DNA of 64,000 nucleotides from Rotaria sp. Silwood1 (GCA_905250075.1 CAJNOP010000178.1:197586-261585), one strand, 5' to 3'; shown: positions 24,221-36,334, numbered from the stretch's first letter. Made by a program: numbers and translations. Notes: generated by a model not told the origin, from the letters alone.

Positions 24221-25158
24221 TTTAACTTCGTCACGATTCTGTGGATGTATACTAGTCATTGTCTGTTACCGTTGCCAAATGTAAAAAGACCTAATGAAAA
24301 TGCTACATTTTTTTATAGTACGACACAGAAAAGAAAAAGATTGAATCTATATTGTGAACTCTGTCGATCAACCGACTTTGCCCGACGACTGACCTCATGA
24401 CAAAGTAACAATTTTTCTTCGTCGACATAGGTCAACGCACGAGGTGATTCATCATTCTACTCGGAAAAGGATTGAATAACTCTGCTACTGCTTCACTAAA
24501 GGTACTATTTCTTTTGCCAATGAGAAAGAAGTACACATAGTGCATATTCATTAGAAAAAAAATCTGGATGTTGGTGTGGGTGAAGTCTCTAGTGACAACT
24601 GAATTTCGTTCTAGTCAACACTTCTCTGATGAATATATATCTATACTTTACCGTTACTGTTGGCCAGTATAATTGAACAGCTAGCTTTTCATATTTTATT
24701 GAACTAAATTCTTTTCAATCTTTTGAATAGAAATCGAGTCAATGCATTAATAACAAAGACATAAAGAGCAAAATTATGAAGGGCGTATTGATATTAGGGC
24801 TGCGAGACTTTATGATAAAAAAGAAAGTTTCTCCTTTTTGGAAATTTTTCTGAATGCTTTCCAATGTTCTGATTTTATGAAGCTCACATATATTTTCGAG
24901 AAAAATAGTAAGTGTAAGCTTAAATCGAGTTTGTGCGGCTTCCTCTTTCCTTCCGCTATTAAAGACAGCTTCCCATTACAGACCATTACAAACAGGGTCA
25001 GAGTGCGCGTTAAAACTGATCAAGTCACAACTCGTGTTATAATTTTTGAGTTACAAGCAATAAACTTTCCGGTGAAAAAAGTTAATTGAGTTATAACTGT
25101 CAACCATAGTTATAACTATTAACCATTTTAACCTGATGAATTTCTTTTGAATTCTGAG
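24221..25158. other. no gene recognised
   Basis: Spacer with a weak telomere-like half-hairpin near 24566 and one copy of a dispersed repeat at 24902-25005. Confidence 0.5.
24902..25005 (+). repeat. dispersed repeat, copy 1
   Basis: Starts AAAATAGTAAGT and ends near CATTACAGACCATTACAAAC. A related segment lies at 34074-34165, with the shared core ATTACAGACC and similar flanks, so the two are copies of one interspersed repeat of unknown class. Confidence 0.5.
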
Positions 25159-25159
25159 A

Positions 25160-25208
25160 TGGGTGTGGGCGTCATCGAAATTAAGAGACATATCTATATC
25201 CACACCCA
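25160..25208. repeat. telomere-like hairpin 8
   Basis: Left arm GGGTGTGGGCGTC, core AAATTAAGAGACAT, right arm TATCCACACCCA. Confidence 0.75.
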
Positions 25209-28200
25209 AATTGATTGTGATTTCTGTTGAATAATAGCTTAGATGTTACATTTCAAATAGATATATTCAATACCTCTTCAACTTTGAATATAGTTAAGAT
25301 ACACGAAAAATAAAAATGGGGTCGTTACTTATGAAACATCCTTTATCAAATGTGCAAAAATAATATGTCTTATATAGTGAATTGAGCTCAATTCAATTCG
25401 AAATGTTTTGCTTTGGCTGATAGATGAATAATTTCTGATCTATTATTTATTTGCTTAGAAGGACAAATGATATTAAGCAAGATATATGATTCTCTCTGAA
25501 AGTATTGTCATGAGACACAAAGTCTTCTTGGAAAAGTGTATAAATAAGGTGAATCGAATCTTCTTTCGAGAAAACTCAATCGCTGGAGATCGGAATAAGA
25601 AACATAACCAATCAAGTGTATCGAATCAATATTCGACTGATTGATGTTGTTCACAAGATTAAAACATGGAGAACGTTAAATGAGACCTCACGTCACTATC
25701 GATCAATACTGACTTTTCTTAGGAAAAAAGAGGGTGTGGGTGTGAGTATGGTTGTGGATGTGTGGGTGTTAATCTTTTCTTCATTCATACTCACACCCAC
25801 AGTCACACACACCACCCCAAATAAAAATCTTGTCCTGTTCTACAGGACAGGACAACAGGACCGTCCTGCTCTGTGCTCATCTCTGGTATGAACTAACATG
25901 CCAAGGTAGAGCTGCGTTAGTTTCTTCGTTAATGGTAACTGAAAAAAGTAATCTCACAATGAACTAAACATAAAAAGATGATGTCAATAAGAGCATAAAA
26001 AAATTTACACCACGATTTTCTTATATTCAAGAACATACTCATAACAGTACGATAAATATTAGTTTCCAGTTCTATAAAGGATTCAATTGTTTGACTGAAA
26101 TCTCTAGTCTACATTGCAATTAGTAGAAGACTATTGACTCAAGAACAACAATACAGAGAAGAACTTGCATTTTTTTTTATAAACTATATCTGTTCGTGTT
26201 TCTAGTCGATTCAATATGTAGTGAATAGTTTACACGAATATGATGAAAAATAATTTTAATGATAACAAAGTTAAAATTGTCATCTATCGAAGTCAACAGA
26301 AAATGTACTATTTTTAGATGCTACTCTTTGTCATCTTCTTATCTAATCTCGCATGCTAGATGCATACTTTTTCATTACTATGTTATATACATCTTATCGA
26401 ATTTTTTTTGCACTATAGAATCTATAGCAAGTTATTGTTGTTCCACATGTTATCATTAGGTTTTTGCCTAATGATAGTAAAACTTTTCAATAACTGTATA
26501 CAGTCGTTTTTGCAGTCTAGATAAATGCCAATCCCCAAACTCATAGGTAGTAATCAATTAGAAAAAGTCTTAATACAGTTTTCTAGAGAAAACTGGTCTG
26601 ATTTTTGAGATATTGTTTGATTCAAATCAGTTGATGTGCAGAAGAAATAATAATTATATACTGAGAACAGCATGAATGAAAGAAATGAAACGAAGCTGTA
26701 TTGACCCAGTGTCAAATGTTTTCTTCATAATTATTAAATGGTCACTCAGACAGGGCTATACTTGGAGCAGATAATTTCTTTTTTTCACATTCTGTTTTAT
26801 TTCCCAATGATATACAGCTATATAAAAATTTTTTGTAGAAGGCGATTCCCATTTTGAGGCATGAGCTATTTCTAACCAGAACAGATGTTCATGATAAGGA
26901 GAAACAGAGTTTCCAAATGATTATTAAAAGTAGCCGAAAAACTCTTCTTAATTTTTCGATTGAACTCTGCAGAATAAAACATAGTGTTGGAATCCTTGCT
27001 CGATCACATTTGTGTCGATGAAACGCAGACTAAATGTTGCAGCTGTAGCTTTTTTGACTCTTATCTATATGAAAAATTGGTGTATATGATTGTACTTAGT
27101 GTAATTTTAATAGATCTAGCGATTTTGAGCGTTTGTTGTGTTACTGATGAGTTCAATGATATTATTGGCAAGAAGAATTCAATTTTTTAAATATCTCTGA
27201 AAATCGAGTTTTGCAGAAAATCTGTCTAAAGAAAGTACGCATTCTCGAAAAAGCTGTTCATTTAAGAATCTATTCGTCTTTTTAGTAGTTTTGAATTAGA
27301 GTATTTCAATGTTTCGTCATTCAAAACACTGGAACGGTAAAAATACGAGTTTAACTAGAAAGTCATTTAAAATCTTAGTCCGCAAATCACCATACAACAT
27401 ATTTAAACCTTTTAAAGATGATATCGCAATTCAGAACATCAAATTATATTAATTCAAAAGCTTAAAACGATTCAGATGTAGTCGAGTTAAAGTCATGTGC
27501 TCTTGAAAAAGAATTACTGAAGTTTACATATTGATCTACTCAATGCTCCCAGTTGAATGCATTGTTTGCATCATGTTTGGCTTCTTTCTTTACTATTTCT
27601 TCTCATCTTATGTATTGTCCTTATGTTTCTATCCTTACTTCGTATATCATGTTACATTTTGTCTCTGTCTTATTGCTCTTACTTTCTCTCCTTATTATCT
27701 TTTTTATTGATATACTTTTCTTCTCTCTGGTGATCGAGTATATAAGCGTATACTTAGTATGAAGACGATGCTATTGTTTATAAATACGACATATAATAAA
27801 GCGTAATTCCATCAGCATTAACTCTTCTTCTATCTAGAGTCGTCACAGTTTATATTATCGGGCTGTCATAAGCATTAGTGTGAGATCACTGATTATGCCA
27901 ATTCTATGTACTCATCCAACGTTAAGTTATGTGTATGTTGAGAGTTCTTATAAATTATTTGACGTTCGCTTGACATGTCTTATCAGGGCATTCGTTGTCC
28001 TTTCTCGAGTCTAAATTATGTATAACCTAGATTAGTTCACTGCTAACTATGACGTAGCCGAGACGTCTGTCATTCCTCATAATTCTTCACTGCATTATCC
28101 ATATCTTCCACTCAATATGTCTTCTTCCTCTCGATACGTCTTTCTTTTCTTTTGACGTACGACCTCTTTCTCTTGATATGTTTTCCTTCTTATAGTTATA

Positions 28201-28417
28201 TATTGACTTCCGTCTCTCTCTCTCTCGCTCGGTGTTCCGTAATAAAATGTATGTTTGGTTCGGATGAGATTGATTTCTGATATAAAGAAAGAGATTCAAA
28301 GACAATTCTTTTCAGATTAACTCTTATTGTATTTGAAATTGTTACAACTGGTTTATAATTACATTAAAAGACTGATTATTCTATTCGATTATTGAACAGG
28401 TAGCAAATTTGATAACA
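25209..28417. other. no gene recognised
   Basis: A+T-rich spacer containing hairpin 9. A pyrimidine-rich tract near 28080-28240 (runs of TCTC and CTTTCT) lies upstream of the amidinotransferase gene; any open frame there is low complexity. An acceptor-like TTGAACAG at about 28392-28399 suggests a leader intron for that gene. Confidence 0.45.
25731..25817. repeat. telomere-like hairpin 9
   Basis: Left arm runs AGGGTGTGGGTGTGAGTATG, then GGATGTGTGGGTGTT. The core AATCTTTTCTTCATT is the reverse complement of the AAGAAAAG-type core. The right arm holds CTCACACCCACAGTC and ACACACACCACCCC. Confidence 0.8.
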
Positions 28418-29875
28418 ATGTCTTCATTACCGTTAGTGAATTCATGGACTGAATGGGGCTCGTTGGAACTTGTTTGCGTAGGAACTGCTAAGGGTATGTG
28501 TTATCCGGATGAAACTCCTTCTTATCCTTGGCATACAGGTTCTCCTAGCCTACGCCCATATCTTCGATCGATTGCTGGCCCACGGCCTCGTCATCGGATT
28601 GAACAAGCACAAGCTCAATTGGACAATTTAGCTGATCTACTTCAAGCTGAGTCGATCGTAGTCGCAAATTCTATAGATGAAATATACGACCAAGATGTAG
28701 GACAAGTTCTTACTCGAAAGGAAACGTTAGTAGCTAGCAGTTCGGAAATAACAACTAACGGTCGAACTGTTCAGAAGAGCAGAATTGATGTGTGTCGACC
28801 ATTGGTATCATCACTTGCAGAACCGCGTTTCGATCATCAACTAGCCACACCTCATTTTAAGTCTCAGTATCAGTTTGGTCTTGCATGCCCACGAGATATA
28901 TTGATTACATTCGGTGATACTGTGGTAGAAGCGCCTACTTCTGTTCACACTCGATATTTCGAATCAGAATACTATAAACCTCTTCTTTATTCATTATGGA
29001 GACAAGATTCGAATATGAAATGGATTCAACCTCCAAAACCTACATGTTCGCTAACACTAATGTTTCAGGATGTTGACTATTGGGAAAAAATAAATACAAA
29101 AGATTATAACAAATCAATTTTTGCCAAAAGTGGGTATAAGACAAATTTAAACGAAAGCGAAGTTGCTTTTGATGCTGCTGATATAATACGTATGGGCAAA
29201 GACGTCTTTTATAAAAAATCTGCATCAGCAAATAACCAAGGTTTCTATTGGCTGCATCGTACTTTTCCTCATCTTCGTTTTCATATGATGCATTTTCCAA
29301 CTGATGGAAGTTATCATTTGGATGTTTCACTTATTCCATTACGACCGCCAACATCAGGCTCTGATGGTCTTGTACTTCTTAATCAAAATTATCCACCATT
29401 GGCTAGTGAGATGAAGTTGTTTACCGATAATGATTGGCGTCCGATATGGGCACCCTTACCTGCAACAGCCGATGTTCCTCCACTAGCTTTGTGTACAGGC
29501 AATCTTAATACCAATCTCCTTTCACTTAACGATCATACAGTAATAATCGAAGAATGTGAAATACCACTCTATCAAGTTCTATACGATGAACTCGGCTTTG
29601 ATGTTATCACATGTCCTCTTCGGGTACTCAATGAATTCGGCGGTGGTATTCATTGTGGTAGGAGCTATTCTCAATATTTTTTTTTGGTTATTTCACTTAT
29701 GATTTTCTTTTTACTTTTAACAGTGACATGGGATATTCGTCGACAGGACTCTTGTATCGACTACTTTCCGAATCAAAATTATGAATCCGAATGTCAAATC
29801 GATCTTGACAATTATTTCGATCGAACAATATTATCGCCTGATCATAAAAACTGGCTCAGTGGAGCCAATTTATGA
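28418..29875 (+). CDS. Glycine amidinotransferase-type enzyme
   Basis: Amidinotransferases of this family move an amidino group from arginine to an amine; the animal enzyme makes guanidinoacetate, the creatine precursor. The start MSSLPLVNSWTEWGSLE matches the family opening (VNSWNEW..LE). Catalytic residues are present: Asp in FDAADIIRMGKDVF, His in SYHLDVSLIPLRP and Cys in FGGGIHC. Middle segments CPRDILITFGD, EAPTSVHTRYFESEYY and PPKPT also fit. A 66-nt intron (29658-29723) splits the codon right after the catalytic Cys; spliced, the site reads GGGIHCVTWDIRR, matching family HCWTCDVRR. Spliced length is 463 aa. No mitochondrial presequence is visible, unlike vertebrate AGAT, so the protein may be cytosolic or closer to bacterial relatives. 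The exact substrate is not certain. Confidence 0.9.
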   Translation: MSSLPLVNSWTEWGSLELVCVGTAKGMCYPDETPSYPWHTGSPSLRPYLRSIAGPRPRHRIEQAQAQLDNLADLLQAESIVVANSIDEIYDQDVGQVLTRKETLVASSSEITTNGRTVQKSRIDVCRPLVSSLAEPRFDHQLATPHFKSQYQFGLACPRDILITFGDTVVEAPTSVHTRYFESEYYKPLLYSLWRQDSNMKWIQPPKPTCSLTLMFQDVDYWEKINTKDYNKSIFAKSGYKTNLNESEVAFDAADIIRMGKDVFYKKSASANNQGFYWLHRTFPHLRFHMMHFPTDGSYHLDVSLIPLRPPTSGSDGLVLLNQNYPPLASEMKLFTDNDWRPIWAPLPATADVPPLALCTGNLNTNLLSLNDHTVIIEECEIPLYQVLYDELGFDVITCPLRVLNEFGGGIHCGRSYSQYFFLVISLMIFFLLLTVTWDIRRQDSCIDYFPNQNYESECQIDLDNYFDRTILSPDHKNWLSGANL

Positions 29876-29888
29876 GTGGATATGAACT

Positions 29889-29894
29889 AATAAA
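29889..29894 (+). promoter_or_regulatory. poly(A) signal AATAAA
   Basis: AATAAA lies 14 bases after the amidinotransferase stop codon, in a usual place for 3' end formation. Confidence 0.5.
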
Positions 29895-30698
29895 ATTATA
29901 TATCGTTTTTTCTTGTTCATTTGAAATCTTAATACGGATACGCAAAAGTTTCTAATTTCTGCTAAAGTAATTATTACTAATGTGGGAAGCCATTACGAGA
30001 ATGACACATATGCATACTAGTAGAATCGTATGAAGATGTCAGTAATTAATGATGAACAAAAGTAATTGACAGACAACGATGTCTGCATTTATTCATGGTC
30101 GATTTTTATTAATATCTTCAGCAGTGTTCACTTTTCGAGCGTCTTTGTGTGTGTGTATGCGTGAATGCGGGTAGGTGTGGTATGAAGCTACTGGTATATG
30201 CAAGTATAAGTATTACATTCCCAAACCGTCAAATCCTGGCCAGTGTTGCCAATTGTGAAAATCAATAATCTACAATGCAAATGTCGGAATCCGAAAATTC
30301 TTTTTCAATATTTGGAAAAATCAAAAAACATTTTCAATAATCGGCTTTAACTAGTTAAAACTACTTTTGTTTTCAACTCGATGATGAATAACACTATTTT
30401 TTATTTTTACAGAATAGCTTTTAATGAAAAAAACAAAAGAAAACACCCTTCAAAATATCAGTACCTAAAATAGTAAGAATTGTTAAAATACATATTTCGG
30501 TATAAACCAACGCATAATTTTTTAATAAAATATTTTTCGTGAGAGTACATTAATGTCAATATTTCTAGTTTTGATCATAAATAACTATAAATTTCTGCAC
30601 GAAATGTAGATGATCTCAACCAGCTATTTAATCCAGCTGAAATGAGTCTTATAAATATTCGATTTTGTTGATCATTTTATAATTTTTTTATGATCAGA
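29895..30698. other. no gene recognised
   Basis: A+T-rich spacer with a short GT-rich run near 30145. Confidence 0.5.
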
Positions 30699-30699
30699 T

Positions 30700-30806
30700 A
30701 GGGTGTGGGTATAGGTGTGTGTGGAGTGTGGGTATGGGTATGTGGGTGTAGGTGTAGGTATTCATTTCAGCGAGACACACCCACACTGAGACCCCACCCA
30801 CACCCT
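30700..30806. repeat. telomere-like hairpin 10 (long)
   Basis: The left arm of about 60 nt is mostly GGGTGTGG, GGTATGGG and TGTGGGTGTAGG. The core is TTCATTTCAGCGAG. The right arm ACACACCCACACTGAGACC ends in CCACCCACACCCT. The left arm is longer than the right. Confidence 0.85.
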
Positions 30807-31078
30807 GAAATCGTGCGAAAATCATAGCTTCTGCAAAATTTACATCAAGTATGGGCAGACGATTCTTCCAAGGTTGTCCCGATAATATGATCTTGGAAGA
30901 ATCGTACATCAAGCCTTCCAGGTCGAAAAATCCGGCGTAAAATCCTATAAAATCTTATCATCGGATTGTTTGCCCTGAGATGTTTTGTACGATTTTATCT
31001 GATCTTACAGTATCTTACGTCTGACTTTTTGAGCTGGGAAGCATAAGATATAAAGAATGCAAATGAAAAAAAAGAGTT

Positions 31079-32648
31079 CTACAAATTAGTAGATGTTACG
31101 CGATGACGACAAACAGGACAGATATGTGTCCTTGATAGCCACTGATCTACACAATTTGCATGCAAGAGGTGACCACACGGCAATCTTTTTATATTTTCAT
31201 TGATCTTAAAATCTGTTTGACAAATGACACTAGAAAAATATAAAACAAAATGAAAAATAAGAGATTGCAATTGAAGATTTTTCTTGTATTTTTGTTACTA
31301 ACCATTCAGTTTGATTGAACTCATCGAATGTTTGACCAAAAACCACAATTGGTAGTTTATCAATAGTACTTGGTGATGCTGGAGGATATTCATAGGTATT
31401 GAAAAAACTATTTAGTATACCGTTCTAAACAAAGATAACAATAGTGGAATTTCGAATCTTTTAAAGAAGATTCACCCAAATTGCTTCTAAAATCGGAGCA
31501 ACGATTGCTCTGCACACCCAATCTACAAAATAAATTAACAACACATTGAAAAGATGAAGAACAAGAAATTTAAGAGGCCATAAAACGAGTGGAGTAAAAA
31601 CACGAATTAATTGCCATGTCCAAAGAGTCTTGTAGAAATTAGGAGCCGAAATTGAGCAAGATCCACCAGAACGTGGTTGAAAAAGAAGAACGGCTCCTAT
31701 TGAATAATAATAGTTGATAATGACACTTGTAAAATAAGATATCGTATAATGAATAGCTGATAAATAGGTGAAAAATCTTCGAAAATTTGGCGTACTATAA
31801 AACAGTTGATTGAGAATGACAGCAAGGATAGTGATAACGATGGTACAACCAGCTAAAACAAGCCCAATGTAAGCATATGATTTAAGTGGTGCACGAAAAT
31901 ATAGATCTTCAATACGGGTATATACGCATTCTGTACTTTTAATTTTAATCATGGCAAATGTCACAACACCGAAATAAACACCATCGTAAATAACCGATAT
32001 GAGAAGACCAAGGTATTCTCCTATTAACGATCGCTCTGTTGGAAGTGAAGGTTTTGGTGGCCAAATAAAAATTGAAATCCATGCATTAAAACACACAATC
32101 CCAAGATAGAAGCGAATAAGTTCACAGTCGTTATTTTTCGGTTTTTTCGAACTAAATACAAAGACAGTACTAACGCAAACCAATATAAATTTGAGAAAAT
32201 GAAAAACACTGCGTAGATCAGACCCTTGATGATATTGACTCGAACTTGCGGCATCGAACAGAGTTGTACGGTACAAAATCAAGTTTCGTACAGAAAATAG
32301 AAGAGTAATAGCAAGTGCGATGCTATCAAAAACAAGTGTGCAAGTTGATAATATCACGAGAGCATTAGATATGCTACATGTTTCTGTACCATAGTAAAGA
32401 CCAATAGTGAGAAGAACAATATCAATGATATTGTAGCATAAACGAAGTAGACAACCGGAAAATATACGGTCAAGACGAGTTAACGAATCAATCCATGTCG
32501 AAGATTGTCTATTGTCATCATCAACAGAAACTAGCATTCTGCTTGTCGGATTGATTGCATCATTGTGTATGTAAGAACTTATTCTACGAGTAACCGATAC
32601 TCTGATTATATCGTTCGATTCATCAACGTTGTTTGATACCGTAGACAT
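31079..32648 (-). CDS. Multi-span membrane RING-H2 protein
   Basis: Three exons: 32648-31476, 31424-31303 and 31229-31079, joined by 51-nt and 73-nt introns to give 481 aa. The N-terminal part is a membrane domain with several hydrophobic spans (for example NIIDIVLLTIGLYYG, SIALAITLLFSVRN, FILVCVSTVFVFSS, YAYIGLVLAGCTIVITILAV and FLVLHLFNVLLIYF). The C terminus carries a RING finger: CVICQTDF, then LPCGHLLHANCVDQW and HICPVCRH, which fits C-x2-C...C-x1-H-x2-H-x2-C...C-x2-C. The first RING cysteine codon is split by the second intron. This layout is that of membrane-anchored E3 ubiquitin ligases; a role in ubiquitination at an internal membrane is inferred. The start was placed at MSTVSNN; an acceptor-like site just upstream suggests a leader intron. 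No breaks seen. Confidence 0.85.
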
Positions 32649-33360
32649 AGTAGATGAGCGAACTAAATATTTGAAAAAGAATATAAAAAATTTGACTTTA
32701 CAGAGACCAATTATTGTGTTAAGTGAAGCGAATACTTTGTCGATAAAAAACGAATCATGAATCACAGTTACTTTTGAAAACAATCAACTATATATTTCTT
32801 TTTTTCTCTCATATACGCCCATGCTGTACATGAAAGTGAAAAATCTGATCAGTAAAAGAAGAAAAAAAAACGTGTAAAATGCACTCGACGGTTACCTGAC
32901 TCAATGATTCATGCTTTGTAAATATCTATGCCCTTTACACTTTTTTCCTCACATGTGTAAATCAAGTGGTGGATATAAGTTAAAAACATTTTTGGTTTTG
33001 CTATAACTCAGCCATCTTTATAGATAGAGACCTGCTTCTTTCAGCGTTAGAAAGACACACACCCACACTGATCTGAGAAGAAAATTTTCCATGTAACAGT
33101 TCTTAGACACTTCTCTGTTGTTTGCTTACAGTCATATTTCTCTATTCTTTACAAGATAAAAAGGTACTACTGACTTCCTTTCAGTGCAATATTTACCTGA
33201 TATATCTTTGAAGGATTAATATTTTTGTCTTTGTTTAAGAATAATAGGTCTTATGTTTTTGTCGAGATATAACAATCATTTTTTGTTTAGAAACATAGAA
33301 AAAGTTCATCTTTATAAAAATCGCGCTTCTATCTGTTCACTCTTGTACTACTTTGAAATC

Positions 33361-33393
<33 letters not shown>

Positions 33394-33896
33394 TTAGTAG
33401 AAGATTCAAAACAAAAACGAGAGGGAAGAGAGGGAGTCATTATGTTGAACACTTGTTTCGTTGTCAAATAAAACTCGAATAAAAATATTTAGAATAGAAG
33501 TTGTTTGTATTCATATGCTTTAAATTAGCATCAAACATATTTTTATTTTTACTTGCTATTGTAATATCTTCTGTACATTATCTTATAATATTCTTTGATA
33601 AGTCTTTCGACAAATTCATTCAGAAGTATTCTTTTTAATTTGTATGTTCAAGATGATCGAAGAATTTAGAATAAGCTAATCGCATTCTAAATTTTCTCAT
33701 TGCAGTTTTGTTCTTTAACGAAAAGAAAATTCATCAAAAAACCCAGATAAGACATTTTTCTTAAGTATATATAAATAACTCACGATGAAGAAATGATCTA
33801 ACGAAAGTTAAGAATGGAAAATTAAGTTCATCGTGATTTCTATTTTAGAAATATAATTTTGTATGCGAGAACATTTTTTTTAACAGAATAAGGATC
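32649..33896. other. no gene recognised
   Basis: Spacer with a (CT)n microsatellite at 33361-33391 and a half telomere-like motif (ACACACCCACACT) near 33057. Confidence 0.5.
33361..33391. repeat. (CT)n microsatellite
   Basis: About fourteen uninterrupted CT units. Confidence 0.9.
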
Positions 33897-34048
33897 ATGG
33901 ATCATTTTGTATTCTTGTTCCTTTCTCTTTGTCTTATTGGTATTGCGGGTAAGTTTGATTAAAAAACGAATGTTTTTTTGTTGAAAAACTAGCATGGAAT
34001 TTATTTGTTTATTGAAGATGAATCAAATATTTTGAATAAAGGTCAGTA
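33897..34048 (+). other. possible signal-peptide exons
   Basis: An ATG at 33897 opens MDHFVFLFLSLCLIGIAG, a good secretory signal, ending at a donor GGTAAGTTT (33949). An acceptor TTGAAG at 34012-34017 restores frame (DESNILNK) before a TAG at 34046-34048. This could be the 5' end of a secreted-protein gene cut short by the dispersed repeat that starts at 34074, or chance. Confidence 0.35.
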
Positions 34049-35023
34049 GTTATGATATTCTTCTTTTGTTAGAAAATAGTAAGTTTCAGTTGTAAGTCGA
34101 AGTCGTTGTGGCTCTGCTCTCCCTATTACAGACCTTAACAATCAGGTTCAAAGGTCAGTCTTCCAGCTCATTGTTGACTTCAACATCCGAGCACGACAGG
34201 CATCAAACTCTTTTCCCAGAGTTTCTTAGCAATGGAAAAAGGCAGTAAACGACATTAGCAACAGGACTTAGCTTGTTATAGAACGTTTCAAAGCCTTTCT
34301 CAAACTCTGAATCACTGGAATACACTTCCACATCTTCTCCTTTTTGAAAATTTTTCTGCTTTGATTGGGTTTAGGCATGGATGGCTGTAGAATTTGGCGT
34401 GAACGATTAGAGAGCGAGTGTGAATCCTTGCATTTTTGACAGGCACAACTATACTTACACCCGTCCACACACACTGCTTGAGCGATTGTCGAAATGTGCT
34501 TTATGATGCTTTGAATCTTTCCTTCTTATATAAACTCACCGTCACTCTTTAAATACCCTTGTGGAGAAGCATGCATTTTACCATTCTGCAGTCTTTAAGA
34601 AATGCACAAGAAGATGATTGTGGCATCTCAAATCGATTTCTTTTTACCTATTCTGTTATGTTATAAAAAACAGAGAAAGAAAAAAAGAAATAAAACAGAA
34701 TTTTTCCAACTTGCGTATTTTGTAAGAGTGTAATACTAATGTGACGGAAGGTCACCGTTTGAATATGTTCTCCACATCGTCGGCCATAATGAAACGGGGT
34801 ATCTTCAATGATAGCCGAACTAGGAAGAAGTTTGAGTTGTCTTCAACTTCGAATGATAGTACAAAACCTTGATCATGCCCTGTTATACCAACTTTCACCG
34901 AAAATTTTAAGCTTATATGGATGGTTCCTGACATTGATAACTTTGGAGAGGTCTATGAAACATCAATCACTCTTTCCCAAGGTATAATTAGTATGACGCA
35001 CACCCCACTCACACCCTTATTTC
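34049..35023. other. no gene recognised
   Basis: Holds the second copy of a dispersed repeat (34074-34165) and a half telomere-like motif (CACACCCCACTCACACCC) at 34999-35016. No coding frame with a motif. Confidence 0.45.
34074..34165 (+). repeat. dispersed repeat, copy 2
   Basis: Related to 24902-25005: same AAAATAGTAAGT start and shared CTATTACAGACC core. Confidence 0.5.
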
Positions 35024-35655
35024 ACTAATCTTGAGTGAAATTTTTTACATTACATTTTTTGAAATAAACAAAAAAATCTTTAATGTTTCAGTCGTTAAAG
35101 TCGAGCCAAATATTATTTTTTACATGTTTTTAATAGACATTTTTATATTGTTCGATAGAGTTCAACAAGCTCTACAAAAATAGGAGTATGAAGAAAAATT
35201 CGAATCCTGTTTTCAATATTAAACTCAAATGAAAGCACACGAACTAATATAAATCTCACATATCTTTCATGAGATAGTATGTTTAAGAGACAAAAACTTT
35301 AGTTGATCGACTTTTAATTGATATTTCAAGATGCAGAGTGACATACTAAACCTGAAAATAACTCTTCTGAGCTGCCTGAATTGATGAAACAGTTAACGAG
35401 CTAAAACTTTTGAAAGATCAACTTACTCTCTCTAATATTTGATATATGAAATTTGTCTTAGTTTTCTGGTTTCCTTTAAGTTTTATATTCTAAATAACAC
35501 CAAAGCTTTTGTAAACATACATATTCTTGTAGAGCTTATTGAACTCTCTGGAATCATGTAAACATATCTAGAATACGATATGTCGCTTAAGATGTTACAA
35601 ACATATTTTATTATTACAAAAGATGTAACGTAAAAAATTTTCACTCAAGATTAGT
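35024..35655. repeat. long imperfect palindrome, ~630 bp
   Basis: The outer arms match as ACTAATCTTGAGTGAAA with ACATTACAT against the complement of 35600-35655. A second matched block further in is AGAGTTCAACAAGCTCTACA (from about 35158) against the complement of 35518-35540. More diverged matches continue almost to a centre near 35340. It is probably a decayed fold-back element; no coding capacity. Confidence 0.7.
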
Positions 35656-36334
35656 AAAATGACCATAAGATTGTAATAGATTTATGTATTTTGAATTATT
35701 TTTTTTAGATGATAGCTCTAATCTTCCTCTAAAAAATGACATAATTTGATTTACAACTTCATATAAGTTTGTTATAGATATCATTGATTTATTGAGAGGG
35801 GTCGAAACTTTTGAATCATCCTTTATTTTATCGGTATTTTTTCTTACATCTATAAATATCAATTGACATAATATCTCGAAGTATGACATATATACCAAAG
35901 GTTGATCTAGTACTGTACCTACCATTCGTTGAGTCAAGAAGTTCGAGAAACTATTCAAAAATTGGAATTTTTAAATTAAAATTTGAGAAAAGTACGATTT
36001 ATGAACATCTTGATTAATATCAGACTAAAATCACATATTTTCTCTCTTTTACATGAATTATCTATCTTCCTATCAGTCAGTTCTCTACCATCGTTTTCTA
36101 TCTTTTTCATTTGAAGATTCCTCGAATTCAAGAAAATTTTCAGCCGCCGCAGTCGAACATTTCAAAAAACAAAAAAAACTTGTCCGCCGCCGTCACCAAT
36201 CAACTCGCCGTTGTACATCTATATATTCGTGGCCTGCATCAATGCCGTTCTGTGACAAATGCACACAATTATTCGTATCATTGTGTGCAACATGCATTAA
36301 AAAGCTTCTAACATAGAATATTACGATCGCTTCA
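35656..36334. other. no gene recognised
   Basis: A minus-strand open frame (35641-35958, 105 codons) overlaps the palindrome arm and shows no motif. The rest is upstream sequence of the F-box gene. Confidence 0.4.

Noticed and set aside
28087-28305. 72-aa minus-strand frame with RERERE repeats
   Set aside because: Product of a pyrimidine-rich low-complexity tract; no gene structure.
35641-35958. 105-aa minus-strand frame
   Set aside because: Overlaps a palindrome arm, has no motif and no supporting structure.
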